Part shown: in pieces, positions 17,485 through 27,962 of the stretch | How the letters are laid out: each line of letters starts with the position of its first letter | How positions within the stretch are numbered: the stretch's first letter is position 1 | NCBI RefSeq assembly: GCF_900114975.1 | Contig: NZ_FOUU01000001.1 | Span: 558,001 to 622,000 of the forward strand | Source: Thermodesulforhabdus norvegica | GTDB taxonomy: Bacteria > Desulfobacterota > Syntrophobacteria > Syntrophobacterales > Thermodesulforhabdaceae | DNA: 64,000 nt | Direction of reading: 5' to 3' | Position numbers and translations under genes: made by a program | Notes under the pieces: generated by a model | Told to the model about the DNA's origin: nothing | Database searches by the model: none | Seen by the model: the letters and a program-made list of their open reading frames with translations, nothing else

Positions 17485-18825
17485 CTATAAGATGCTGTCT
17501 TCCACGACTTTTATTGAATCGTGAAGGATTCCGACCATTTCGTCTATCTGCTCTTCCGTGATTATATAGGGAGGAGCGAGGAGAATGTGATCACCTCTTA
17601 TGCCGTCGGCCCCACCGGTGCCCGGATAGGTGATAAGACCTCTGTGAAAAGCCTCATTAAATACTCTATGGGCAACCTTCAGGGCGGGGTTGAAGGTTTT
17701 ACGCGTTTTCTTGTTTGCAACGAACTCAATGCCGGCAAATAACCCGATACATCTTACATCCCCGACGATTTCAAAGGACTCAAGAGTTGAGAGCTTTTCC
17801 CTGAAGACTTTTTCAATTTGGCCAACCCGCTCGATCAACCTGTGGCGTTCGAGATATTTTAACACGGCGGCTCCTGCGGCCACCGAAACCGGATTTTGAC
17901 CGTAGGTATGTCCGTGAAGAAAGCTACCGGATCCGGAGATTATGGCCTTGTAGATAAAGTCTTTAACTATCATTGCGCCCAAAGGAGCATATCCTGAGCT
18001 CAGGCCTTTGGCGAGAACGATGATGTCAGGCACTACCCGCCAGATGTCCAGAGCGAAATTCCTTCCGCAACGACCAACGCCGGTCATTACTTCATCGGCT
18101 ATAAGTAAGACCCGATAGTGATCGCATATTTCTCTGATTCTCTGCCAGTATCCGTCGGGTGGTACGATCACGCCGCCGCTGGCCCCAACCACCGGCTCGG
18201 CAATGAAGGCCGCAACGGTTTCAGGGCCTTCGTACTTTATCGTTCTTTCAAGCTGTTCAGCACATTCAAGATCGCAGACCTCGGGATCTTTCCTGAAAGG
18301 ACAGCGATAACAATAGCAGGGCATAATGTGAGGGTTGTGAATCATGATGGGATGGTAAAACCTGCGCCGGCCGGTGTTGCCCCCGAGGGCAACTGCTCCC
18401 ATGGTATTGCCGTGAAAGCTGGTCCATCGGGAAATCATCTTGTACCGGTCGCGCTCTCCGACTTCTTCCCAGTACTGCCTGGCAATTTTCATGGCCGATT
18501 CAACGGCCTCAGAGCCGCCCGAAACGAAGTAAACGCGGCTAAGTGAATCGTCGGCCACGAGCCTGCACAGCCTTTCCGCACACTCTTTTGCCGCTTCGCT
18601 GGTGAAATGAGTACCGTGTACATAGGCAACCTTGAGGGCCTGTCTGGTCATGGCATCCACGATTTCCCTGACTCCATGGCCGACGGTGACAACGGCGGCC
18701 CCACCGGACCCGTCCAGATACTTCTTTCCGGTTGTATCCCAGATGTAAACACCCTCTGCGTGATCAACCGTTGGATAATGCCTTCCGGGAACACGGTAAA
18801 AAACATAATCATTTGGCCATTGCAT
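17485..18825 (-). CDS. class III (omega/acetylornithine-type) PLP aminotransferase
   Basis: This 446-residue fold-type I aminotransferase carries VYFVSGGSEAVESAMKIA, the FHGNTMGAVALGG segment, the PLP-contact stretch LLIADEVMTGVGRCG, and the Schiff-base Lys in DIIVLAKGLSSGYAPLGAM. A five-cysteine insertion, CYCYRCPFRKDPEVCDLEC, lies near residue 190; it is known in some members of this family, and its role is not visible. Substrate is undetermined (beta-alanine, GABA, diamine or a keto acid pair are all possible). It is transcribed alone on the minus strand, divergent from nth. Confidence 0.88.
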   Translation of the reverse strand: MQWPNDYVFYRVPGRHYPTVDHAEGVYIWDTTGKKYLDGSGGAAVVTVGHGVREIVDAMTRQALKVAYVHGTHFTSEAAKECAERLCRLVADDSLSRVYFVSGGSEAVESAMKIARQYWEEVGERDRYKMISRWTSFHGNTMGAVALGGNTGRRRFYHPIMIHNPHIMPCYCYRCPFRKDPEVCDLECAEQLERTIKYEGPETVAAFIAEPVVGASGGVIVPPDGYWQRIREICDHYRVLLIADEVMTGVGRCGRNFALDIWRVVPDIIVLAKGLSSGYAPLGAMIVKDFIYKAIISGSGSFLHGHTYGQNPVSVAAGAAVLKYLERHRLIERVGQIEKVFREKLSTLESFEIVGDVRCIGLFAGIEFVANKKTRKTFNPALKVAHRVFNEAFHRGLITYPGTGGADGIRGDHILLAPPYIITEEQIDEMVGILHDSIKVVEDSIL

Positions 18826-18901
18826 TTTGCCTCTCCTCTGCTATGAAAGCTAATGCCCTTTTCGTTCAGGGTGAACACATTTTACAAAAAACCGGAAAAC
18901 A

Positions 18902-19573
18902 ATGAAGGAGTTATCGGAAAAAAACATAATTGAAGTGCTCGAGAGGCTTAAGGAAGCTTACGGAACAAGGCCCTGGAACTGGCATACTCAGCAGAAGCCC
19001 TTTTACGTGCTGATCTCAACAATTTTATCCCAGCGCACAAGAGACCCTCAGACCGATGCGGCGGCTCAGGCCTTGTTGAGGCGGTTCCCCACGCCTCATG
19101 ACCTTGCCCATGCGCCTCCTGATGAAATCGCTCTGATCATCCGTGGAGTGAACTATCACAGAACCAAAGCCCTTCGAGTAAAGGAAGTCAGCAGGATAAT
19201 TGCAGAGCGTTATGGAGGAAAAGTTCCCACAGATCTTGAATCCCTCCTTTCCCTGCCAGGCGTAGGACCTAAAACGGCAAACTGCGTTCTTCTATACGGA
19301 TTTCATCAGGCCGTTTTGCCTGTGGATACTCACGTGCACAGGATAGCCAATCGACTGGGCTGGGTTAACACAAGAAGACCGGAGGAGACGGAAGAGAACC
19401 TCAAGGAAGTCATCCCGAAAACCTGGATTCCCTATGTGAACGATCTTTTTGTCAAACACGGCCAGACCCTTTGCAGACCGAAGCGGCCGCTCTGCGAGGA
19501 GTGCAATGTTCGAAATTATTGTCAATACTGGAAGGACAGGGAACATCAAAAGGGACCGGAAAAAAATTTATAA
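18902..19573 (+). CDS. nth: endonuclease III
   Basis: This 223-residue base-excision repair glycosylase/AP lyase removes oxidised pyrimidines. The helix-hairpin-helix LLSLPGVGPKTANCVLLYGF contains the catalytic Lys, and the catalytic Asp is in VLPVDTHVHRIANRLG. The C-terminal [4Fe-4S] loop has the exact C-x6-C-x2-C-x5-C spacing (CRPKRPLCEECNVRNYC). Length matches the family. It begins 76 bases from the divergent aminotransferase and is followed 89 bases later by cheR, so it is probably a separate unit. Confidence 0.95.
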   Translation: MKELSEKNIIEVLERLKEAYGTRPWNWHTQQKPFYVLISTILSQRTRDPQTDAAAQALLRRFPTPHDLAHAPPDEIALIIRGVNYHRTKALRVKEVSRIIAERYGGKVPTDLESLLSLPGVGPKTANCVLLYGFHQAVLPVDTHVHRIANRLGWVNTRRPEETEENLKEVIPKTWIPYVNDLFVKHGQTLCRPKRPLCEECNVRNYCQYWKDREHQKGPEKNL

Positions 19574-19661
19574 AATGCGTTCCATTAGCAGATAAAAGTA
19601 TTGAAAAAAACAAAAGCTTTTCTATACTTTTGAAGTCTATGTCTTTAGTGGGGAACGGGAA

Positions 19662-20513
19662 GTGATTCAGGAAACCTTGAAGGATGATCTTTTTCGCAAA
19701 TTCAGCGCCCTGGTTTACGAAACGGCAGGAATTCACCTTCACGAAGGCAAAAAAGCTCTACTGCAGGCTCGACTTTCCAAGCGTCTTAGGGCAACAGGGA
19801 TAAAAACCTTCAAGGAATACTACGATTTTATTACAAAACCCGAAAATGTAGCGGAATTTATTCACTTTCTGGATGCTATTTCTACAAACTTAACGTATTT
19901 TTTCAGGGAAGAGCAGCACTTCAGGTTTCTTGAAAGCCGGGCTTTGCCCGAAATCGTTGAGGTGAAGAAAAAGGAAGGCAGTCGCCGGGTCAGGATGTGG
20001 AGTGCAGGCTGTTCTACGGGAGAAGAGCCTTATTCTATTGCCATGTGTGTACTCGAGTTTTTTGAAAAAAAGACACCGGAAATTAGATGGGATTTCAAGC
20101 TTCTGGCGACGGATATATCCACAAGAGTCTTGCAGACCGCCATCCGGGGACTTTACTCCAAAGAGAAGGTAGAGCGAGTTCCTGCTCCGCTGAGGACCAA
20201 GTATTTCAAAAAAGTCCAGGGTTCAAATGCCGGCGAATACGTCTACGAGGTGGCTCCGATCTTGAAAGAGGTGACCGTATTCCGTCGTTTAAATCTCAAA
20301 GATCCCTATCCCTTTCATGGGCCTTTTGAGGTTATTTTCTGCAGAAATGTTATGATCTACTTCGACAAACCCACTCAACAGGAGCTCATACAGAGAATGA
20401 CTTCCTATCTGTCCCCCGGCGGATACTTCATGGTCGGTCATTCGGAGAGCCTTGCCGGGCTTTCACACGGATTGAAGTACATTCAGCCGGCCGTGTATAA
20501 GAAGTTGAGCTAA
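19662..20513 (+). CDS. cheR: chemotaxis protein-glutamate methyltransferase
   Basis: This 283-residue enzyme uses SAM to methylate glutamates on chemoreceptors, setting adaptation. An N-terminal helical domain (residues 1-80) is followed by the SAM domain with RVRMWSAGCSTGEEPYSIAM, LLATDISTRVLQTA and FEVIFCRNVMIYF. The start is GTG 19662, after GGGGAACGGGA. It is the first gene of a nine-gene che run, all on the plus strand. No C-terminal pentapeptide-binding beta subdomain oddity or TPR extension is present. Confidence 0.94.
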   Translation: MIQETLKDDLFRKFSALVYETAGIHLHEGKKALLQARLSKRLRATGIKTFKEYYDFITKPENVAEFIHFLDAISTNLTYFFREEQHFRFLESRALPEIVEVKKKEGSRRVRMWSAGCSTGEEPYSIAMCVLEFFEKKTPEIRWDFKLLATDISTRVLQTAIRGLYSKEKVERVPAPLRTKYFKKVQGSNAGEYVYEVAPILKEVTVFRRLNLKDPYPFHGPFEVIFCRNVMIYFDKPTQQELIQRMTSYLSPGGYFMVGHSESLAGLSHGLKYIQPAVYKKLS

Positions 20514-20543
20514 AAACGAAAAGGACGGGAGAATTGAGGTTTA

Positions 20544-21026
20544 ATGGGCAGAATAGTTGTCGGAGTTGGAGATCTGGCGGTAAGTAACAAAGCAGAGGAC
20601 GAGATAATCACCTACTCCCTGGGATCGTGCATCGGGGTTGTCGTTTACGATCCGGTTGCCCGGGTGGGAGGCATACTGCATTATATGCTTCCCGAATCGT
20701 CTATCGATCCGGAAAAAGCAAAAAATAATCCCGCCATGTTCGGAGACACGGGGATACCCCTTCTGTTCAAGAGCTGCTACAGTCTGGGCGCAAAAAAGCA
20801 GAACATGATCGTAAAGGTAGCCGGCGGGGGTAACATCCTGGACGAAAACGGGGTATTCAACATAGGCAAGCGGAATTATATGATATTAAAGAAGTTATTC
20901 TGGAGGAATAACGTGCGCATTACGGCCGAACATGTTGGTGGAAGCGTAAATCGCACCGTTCGGCTCGATATAGCTACGGGTCGGTGTATTTTGAAGGTTT
21001 CAGGGGAGGGAGAATTTGAATTTTAA
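20544..21026 (+). CDS. cheD: chemoreceptor glutamine deamidase CheD (catalytic copy)
   Basis: This 160-residue CheD hydrolyses receptor glutamines to glutamates. The catalytic residues of the family are in place: Cys in SLGSCIGVVVYDP, His in GGILHYMLPES, and the Thr six residues before the Cys (IITYSLGSC). The GGG and EHVGG segments downstream fit the fold. It follows cheR by 30 bases. It contrasts with the second CheD (21872), which lacks the Cys. Confidence 0.93.
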   Translation: MGRIVVGVGDLAVSNKAEDEIITYSLGSCIGVVVYDPVARVGGILHYMLPESSIDPEKAKNNPAMFGDTGIPLLFKSCYSLGAKKQNMIVKVAGGGNILDENGVFNIGKRNYMILKKLFWRNNVRITAEHVGGSVNRTVRLDIATGRCILKVSGEGEFEF

Positions 21027-21049
21027 CGGGCAGAAGGTACGGGGTAACC

Positions 21050-21469
21050 ATGTCGTACAATGTGCTGATAGTTGACGATTCACGATCGATGAGAAAGGTT
21101 ATAGAAAAAACTCTACGCATTTCCGGATTTGACATAGGTGAAATATACGAAGCCTCGAACGGCCAGGAAGCCCTTGAGGTGCTCGAAAAAAATTGGGTGG
21201 ATATCATTTTATCGGATATTCACATGCCCGTAATGGACGGCCTTAAATTCCTGGAAGAGTTAAGAAAGAAAGAGGATTACAAAGACATTCCCGTGGTCCT
21301 CATAACCACGGAAGCCTCGGAAGAACGGCTTGGATATGCAATGTCGCTGGGGGCACAGGGTTATATAAGAAAGCCCTTTGAGCCGAATCAAATACGAGAA
21401 TACCTTTCCGGAATAATGGGAGAGCCTACTTATGGAGTGGCAGGAACTGATGAGGGATGTGATTTCTGA
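21050..21469 (+). CDS. CheY-like single-domain response regulator
   Basis: This 139-residue stand-alone receiver has VLIVDDSRSMRKVIEKTL at the N-terminus, the phospho-Asp in DIILSDIHMPVMDGL, Thr in VVLITTEAS, and Lys in GYIRKPFEP. The last 20 residues overlap the start of cheX by 38 bases. It is one of two single-domain receivers in the operon. Position right before cheX suggests it is a CheX substrate or a phosphate sink, but which one binds the flagellar switch cannot be told from sequence. Confidence 0.92.
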   Translation: MSYNVLIVDDSRSMRKVIEKTLRISGFDIGEIYEASNGQEALEVLEKNWVDIILSDIHMPVMDGLKFLEELRKKEDYKDIPVVLITTEASEERLGYAMSLGAQGYIRKPFEPNQIREYLSGIMGEPTYGVAGTDEGCDF

Positions 21470-21871
21470 AACTCTGGAGAAAATGTTTTTTACTATCGTG
21501 GAATTTGAAGGCGAAGAAGAAAACCAGCCGGACCAGCAATTAACAACCCACATAAACCTGAAATCAGAAGAAAATAAAGAAGTAATCACCATCGTTATTT
21601 CTCTCAATTTATCCTTTGCCAGACAGCTAACCGCCGACTTTCTTGGTAAAATTGCCGACGACATTACAGAAACGGATACAGAAGATTGCATGAAAGAGCT
21701 CGCAAACATGACGGGAGGCGGTATGGTAGCGAAGCTCGGTGGTTCCTACAAGCTCGAGCTACCTCAACCCGGCGAGCCTTCCACGGAGGGAGGAAACGCT
21801 CAAGAGGAAATTCCTTTATTCGTACTTGGTAGTCCGGTAGGAAAAGTGAGACTGTATAAAGAAACTTCATC

Positions 21872-21875
<4 letters not shown>
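21432..21875 (+). CDS. cheX: CheX-type CheY-P phosphatase
   Basis: This 147-residue protein has the CheC/CheX/FliY phosphatase motif D-x3-E-x2-N in EDCMKELANMTGGGM (Asp, Glu and Asn at the conserved spacing). Family members dephosphorylate CheY. CheX acts as a dimer. The ATG at 21432 lies after GGGAGAG inside the preceding receiver gene, and the stop overlaps cheD2 by four bases, so the three genes are translationally coupled. A CheZ is also encoded in this operon, so two unrelated CheY-P phosphatases are present. Confidence 0.85.
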
Positions 21876-23495
<1,620 letters not shown>

Positions 23496-23499
23496 AGTT

Positions 23500-23886
23500 A
23501 TGCCGTCCTATAAAGACCTAACGGTTTTAATCGTCGACGATTTTGCCACAATGAGGAGAATAATCAGAAACATATTGAGAGACTTGGAATTCAAGAAAAT
23601 CCTCGAAGCCGAAGACGGAACGGCTGCTGTGGACATCCTTAAAACTCAAAAGGTTGATCTTATTATATCAGACTGGAACATGCCCAAAATGACCGGGCTG
23701 GAACTGCTCAAGTGGGTAAGATCCAATGAGGACACGAAGGATCTGCCCTTTCTTATGGTCACGGCAGAGGCTCAGAAAGAAAACGTCATTGAAGCCGTGA
23801 AGGCCAAGGTAAGCAATTACATCGTAAAACCCTTCACGGCACAAACCCTTGCAGAAAAGCTCGAAAAAATTCTGCCGAAGGATTAA
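23500..23886 (+). CDS. cheY: chemotaxis response regulator CheY
   Basis: This 128-residue receiver is the closest here to classical CheY: TVLIVDDFATMRRIIRNILR, the phospho-Asp in DLIISDWNMPKMTGLELLKW, Thr in MVTAEAQKENVIEA, and Lys in NYIVKPFTAQTL. The DWNMPKMTG and KPFTA segments match the flagellar-switch-binding form. It sits between cheB and cheA, as in many flagellar che operons. Phosphorylation by CheA is expected, with CheZ or CheX as phosphatase. Confidence 0.95.
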   Translation: MPSYKDLTVLIVDDFATMRRIIRNILRDLEFKKILEAEDGTAAVDILKTQKVDLIISDWNMPKMTGLELLKWVRSNEDTKDLPFLMVTAEAQKENVIEAVKAKVSNYIVKPFTAQTLAEKLEKILPKD

Positions 23887-23901
23887 GGCGGAGTGATTGT
23901 A

Positions 23902-26040
23902 ATGGAAAAGAAACAGGAAATACTGGAAAAGCTTTCCCGAGGCGTCATAGCCTCCCCCGATGATCTGATAGGTATGGGAGAATGCTTAAATCTCCTGGAC
24001 GAACTGGAAAACCTGGAGCTAACCTCTTCGGAAAGGGAAATTATTTCGGAACTCCGGGGTGTCCTGAAACGATTGATTCTTGAAGATTCTTCCAACGTCG
24101 AAAAGGACTGGCAGGAGATAAAAACTCTTATAAACAAGCTGTCGGGTGAAACGCCCCCCGAAAAGATCACAACCGGTAAAGTGGAAGAAACCCCATCGGA
24201 GGCTCTATCGGAAACTCATACATCGGAGCAGGCACAGGAAGAAGCACTGTCGGTGGTTACGACGCCGGTGGACGATCCCGAGCTTCTGAAGGACTTTCTT
24301 GAGGAAGCGAGAGAGCACCTGAACGAAATCGAAATAAATATGATCACCCTCGAAGAAAACCCAGAAGATCGTGAAGTTGTAAACGCCATATTCAGGCCCT
24401 TCCACAGCATCAAAGGCGTAGCGGGTTTTCTAAACCTGAAGGACATCCACGAACTCAGTCATGAAGTGGAAAATCTTTTAGACGGGGCAAGATCCGGCAA
24501 CTATCCCGTAACCGAAGCTATCATAGACATTGTTCTGCAATCCGTGGACATACTGAAAGAACAGCTCGCTCTTATCGAAGAAGGTCTTAAAGCGGGGGAA
24601 ATCCAGATCTCGGGAGACCCAAAGCTACACAGACTCCTGAAATACATTCGAAATTTCGATCCCACAAAAGAAGCTCCGCCTGTAACCGTTCCACCTGTGG
24701 GAAAGATTCTGGCTGAAAGGGGCGCCGTTGAAGAGGAAGAGGTGGAGGAAGCGGCAGAGGAAGCCAAAAAGGAAGGTAAAAAATTAGGTGAGAAGCTCAT
24801 TGAAAAAGGGCTTGTTACCCCCAAAGATGTTGCCGGCGCCCTCAGAGAACAGCGAAAGCTCAAGGATACTTCATCTTCCATAAGGGTGGATACGGCAAAA
24901 CTGGACAATTTGGTGGACATGATCGGTGAGCTCGTAATAGCTCAGTCCATGGTACTTCAAAATCCGGAAGTGCAGAAAATCAAGAGTCAGAAATTTCAGA
25001 AAGACATAGTTCAGCTCAGGAGAATCACGGGAGAGCTCCAGCGGATAAGCACATCCTTGAGGATGATTCCCATAAAGAGCACGTTCCAGAAGATGATCCG
25101 GCTGGTAAGGGATCTTTCCCGCAAATCCGGTAAAGAAGTCGTTCTAAAAATGTACGGGGAAGAGACAGAAATCGACCGCAATATGGTCGACCAGATTTAC
25201 GAGCCTCTGGTTCACATGATCCGAAATGCCATAGATCACGGAATTGAACCACCTGATGAGCGTGTGAAAACGGGCAAACCCGCTCACGGTACGATAATCC
25301 TTTCGGCCGAGCAAAAAAGCGGAAATATTGTCATCGACATCAAGGACGACGGCAGAGGACTGGATGCAGCAAAAATAAGAAAGAAGGCCATTGAAAGGGG
25401 CCTTATTTCTCCGGATGATCAGCTTGACGAGGAAGAAATCTTCCAGCTAATCTTCCAGCCCGGTTTTTCCACCAAGGAAACCGTCACGGATGTTTCGGGC
25501 CGCGGCGTCGGAATGGACGTTGTAAAAAAATGCGTCGAGAGCCTCAGGGGCAAAATAGAAGTTAACAGTACTCCCGGCAAAGGCTCTCACTTCCAGTTAA
25601 AACTGCCTCTGACAATGGCAATAATTGACGGTATGATCATACAGGTTGGAAACGAAAGATACGTCGTCCCGACCATATCCCTTAAAGAATCCTTAAGACC
25701 CGATCAGAAAGATTACTGCACCGTTCAGGGGCGCGGTGAAATGATTAATGTCCGGGGTACTCTTATGCCCCTCATAAGGCTCTATGAACTCTTCGACGTA
25801 GAGCCCAAATTTCGCAACCCCTGGGAAGCACTTCTACTGGTTGTAAACGAAGACGGTCGTAATTACTGCCTTCTTGCCGATGAAATTCTCGGGCGTCAGG
25901 AAGTGGTTATAAAAAGCCTGGGCAGCATCGCGAAAAACGTGGCCGGTATTTCCGGTGGTGCCATTATGGGAGACGGAAAAGTTGCGCTGATCTTAGACGT
26001 TAAAGGAATCGTGTCCGTGTACGAAGGCAAACAAAAATAG
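23902..26040 (+). CDS. cheA: chemotaxis histidine kinase CheA with extra N-terminal and MshEN-like regions
   Basis: This 712-residue kinase has an unusual front. Residues 1-80 are a helical region of unknown role, and the Hpt domain is not at the start: its phospho-His is H168 (FHSIKGVAGFL). In place of a normal P2 domain, residues 265-317 hold two 24-residue G-x2-L motifs separated by five residues, like an MshEN domain. The dimerisation helix pair (KLDNLVDMIGELVIAQS), the ATPase (N box HMIRNAIDHGIE, VSGRGVGMDVVK) and a C-terminal CheW-like domain follow. ATG 23902 has AAGGCGGAG at eight bases; a GTG nine bases upstream is less likely. Confidence 0.95.
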   Translation: MEKKQEILEKLSRGVIASPDDLIGMGECLNLLDELENLELTSSEREIISELRGVLKRLILEDSSNVEKDWQEIKTLINKLSGETPPEKITTGKVEETPSEALSETHTSEQAQEEALSVVTTPVDDPELLKDFLEEAREHLNEIEINMITLEENPEDREVVNAIFRPFHSIKGVAGFLNLKDIHELSHEVENLLDGARSGNYPVTEAIIDIVLQSVDILKEQLALIEEGLKAGEIQISGDPKLHRLLKYIRNFDPTKEAPPVTVPPVGKILAERGAVEEEEVEEAAEEAKKEGKKLGEKLIEKGLVTPKDVAGALREQRKLKDTSSSIRVDTAKLDNLVDMIGELVIAQSMVLQNPEVQKIKSQKFQKDIVQLRRITGELQRISTSLRMIPIKSTFQKMIRLVRDLSRKSGKEVVLKMYGEETEIDRNMVDQIYEPLVHMIRNAIDHGIEPPDERVKTGKPAHGTIILSAEQKSGNIVIDIKDDGRGLDAAKIRKKAIERGLISPDDQLDEEEIFQLIFQPGFSTKETVTDVSGRGVGMDVVKKCVESLRGKIEVNSTPGKGSHFQLKLPLTMAIIDGMIIQVGNERYVVPTISLKESLRPDQKDYCTVQGRGEMINVRGTLMPLIRLYELFDVEPKFRNPWEALLLVVNEDGRNYCLLADEILGRQEVVIKSLGSIAKNVAGISGGAIMGDGKVALILDVKGIVSVYEGKQK

Positions 26041-26058
26041 GGGCTAGGAGGGCTCTTG

Positions 26059-27354
26059 GTGACCGGTATGGACGAGATCTGTGAATTGATAGAAGAAATA
26101 GAAAAGAACCTTGCAGAAAAAGCGGATACCGATTTGATCCACGACACAATAAGAAAACTGAAAAGGTCGGAAGAATTATCCGCAGAACTCGGCATGGTGA
26201 AGCTGAACTCCTGTGCTTCTGCTTTGAGAAGATTCATTCAGGAACAGGGCGATGCAAACCCGGAAGCATTTCAGGTTGCACAGTTCTGCGTGGCAAGCCT
26301 GAAAGAGGAGATTCTGAAAGGAAACAAGGACGTTACCGATAATCTCGTGACGGAAGTTTTCACCCTTTTGGGCATGGATAAAGCTGAAGAATCCGACAGG
26401 GCCGACGAATCAATTATCGACGACATAATAGAATCGTCTTCGCCTGCAGAGGCCGTTGATCTTTCCCGCCTTAGAGAGATCTTAGAAAGGGGTGGTGCCG
26501 AACTGGTGGAACCCGAAGAGGGGTCGCCTTATTTTGCAATACGCTTCCCGCTAAGGGAATCGGAGGTCAAAAGGCTGGAACGCATTTTCGGCATGTCTGA
26601 CCCGGGAGAAAACATGAACGGCGAGTTTTCAGATCCGGCGATGAAAGAGCTCTTTTTAACACTCAAAGAATTCATGATCGCTTTCTCACAGGGTGATCTG
26701 GAGCTTGCCGGAGAAACCCTTAACAGGCTATCCCGGAACCAGGGACAACACGAACTTTACAACGAACTGGGAAGTATTGCACGAAAGCTTCACGAAGCAC
26801 TGAAAAACCTCGGAGCGGCTTTAGATCCTCAGATAAAAGAGTTCGTAGAGGATAAGCTTCCAGATTCGGGTCACAGGCTGGAACATATTTTAAAAATCAC
26901 CGAAAATGCGGCAAATATTACGCTTGACCGACTTGAAAACCTTCAATCTCGCAGATCCTCGGTGGATAAGGTAATCAAGGAACTGGAAGAGGCAATCCTC
27001 TTTCTCTATCCGCTTGGAGAAAAGGCAGAATCACAGCTTGAAGGCATTCGCATGAGAATCGAAAAAATAAAAGATCTTCTGGGCGAAGACCGAGAAGACT
27101 TTACCCAGATTCTTACGGCTCAGGATTTTCAGGACCTCACGGGCCAGATCATAATGAAGGTTATGAACCTTCTCACAGAACTGGAACAGAAACTGGTGGA
27201 ACTGGTCGAAACCTTTGGAATAAGAATAAAGGGAAGGTCTAAAAAAGAAAAAGACAGAACCGACGAACTTTACGGACCCGCTCACGAGAAGAAAGAGGGT
27301 GCTTTAAGGTCTCAGGACGAGGTGGACGCCCTTCTGGCCGAATTCGGATTCTGA
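26059..27354 (+). CDS. cheZ: CheY-P phosphatase CheZ
   Basis: This 431-residue protein is about twice the length of E. coli CheZ. The C-terminal half is CheZ: the long helix hairpin (LPDSGHRLEHILKITENAAN), the active-site segment AQDFQDLTGQIIMKVM with the conserved Asp and Gln, and the C-terminal CheY-binding peptide SQDEVDALLAEFGF. The first 200 residues are an acidic, helical extension of unknown role, beginning with a VHPT-like helix bundle (MDEICELIEEIEKNL). GTG 26059 has the best spacing from TAGGAGGG; TTG 26056 and ATG 26068 are alternatives. It closes the che genes and is two bases from rlmE. Confidence 0.9.
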   Translation: MTGMDEICELIEEIEKNLAEKADTDLIHDTIRKLKRSEELSAELGMVKLNSCASALRRFIQEQGDANPEAFQVAQFCVASLKEEILKGNKDVTDNLVTEVFTLLGMDKAEESDRADESIIDDIIESSSPAEAVDLSRLREILERGGAELVEPEEGSPYFAIRFPLRESEVKRLERIFGMSDPGENMNGEFSDPAMKELFLTLKEFMIAFSQGDLELAGETLNRLSRNQGQHELYNELGSIARKLHEALKNLGAALDPQIKEFVEDKLPDSGHRLEHILKITENAANITLDRLENLQSRRSSVDKVIKELEEAILFLYPLGEKAESQLEGIRMRIEKIKDLLGEDREDFTQILTAQDFQDLTGQIIMKVMNLLTELEQKLVELVETFGIRIKGRSKKEKDRTDELYGPAHEKKEGALRSQDEVDALLAEFGF

Positions 27355-27356
27355 AA

Positions 27357-27959
27357 ATGGCTCAACCCAGATATCAGGACCATTTTTTCAAGCGGGCAAA
27401 ACAGGAAGGTTACTTCAGCCGGGCGGTATATAAGCTGATCGAAATAGATAAGAAATACGGGCTCATCCGAAAGGGGATGAGGGTTCTGGACCTGGGAGCC
27501 GCACCGGGATCCTGGCTTCAGTGGACTTCCAGGAGAGTAGGCTCTTCGGGTCTTGTCGTTGGAGTTGACCTTCAGCCCGTATCGGGCAATTTTCCGGAAA
27601 ACACCATATTCGTAACCGGCGATGTTATGGATGACAGTTTAATAAACAACATAATCGAAAGGTGGGCACCTTTTGACATCGTGCTCAGCGACATGGCCCC
27701 CTTCACGACGGGAAATAAGTATGCCGACAGTGCCAGGTCGGCCCTTTTAGCCGAGCGGGCTATTGAGGTGGCCCGGCTTGCTCTGGGACAGGGCGGCCAC
27801 ATTCTTTTAAAGATCTTCCAGGGAAGCGATTTTCCTGCTATTCTTTCCATACTGAAAAAAGAATTTGCTTCGGTAAAAACCGTTAAGCCGAAGGCTTCCA
27901 GGAAGGAGAGCAAGGAAGTTTACATTCTGGGTATGAAGAAAATCATCCGGGAGGTTTGA
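27357..27959 (+). CDS. rlmE: 23S rRNA 2'-O-ribose methyltransferase
   Basis: This 200-residue RrmJ/FtsJ enzyme methylates U2552 of 23S rRNA. The SAM fold has MRVLDLGAAPGSWLQW. The K-D-K-E catalytic set is visible in YFSRAVYKLIEIDKKY, DIVLSDMAPFTTGN, HILLKIFQGSDF and SRKESKEVYILG. It starts two bases after the cheZ stop and ends three bases before yebC, so chemotaxis and translation/repair genes share one long transcript, an odd but compact arrangement. Confidence 0.95.
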   Translation: MAQPRYQDHFFKRAKQEGYFSRAVYKLIEIDKKYGLIRKGMRVLDLGAAPGSWLQWTSRRVGSSGLVVGVDLQPVSGNFPENTIFVTGDVMDDSLINNIIERWAPFDIVLSDMAPFTTGNKYADSARSALLAERAIEVARLALGQGGHILLKIFQGSDFPAILSILKKEFASVKTVKPKASRKESKEVYILGMKKIIREV

Positions 27960-27962
27960 TCT

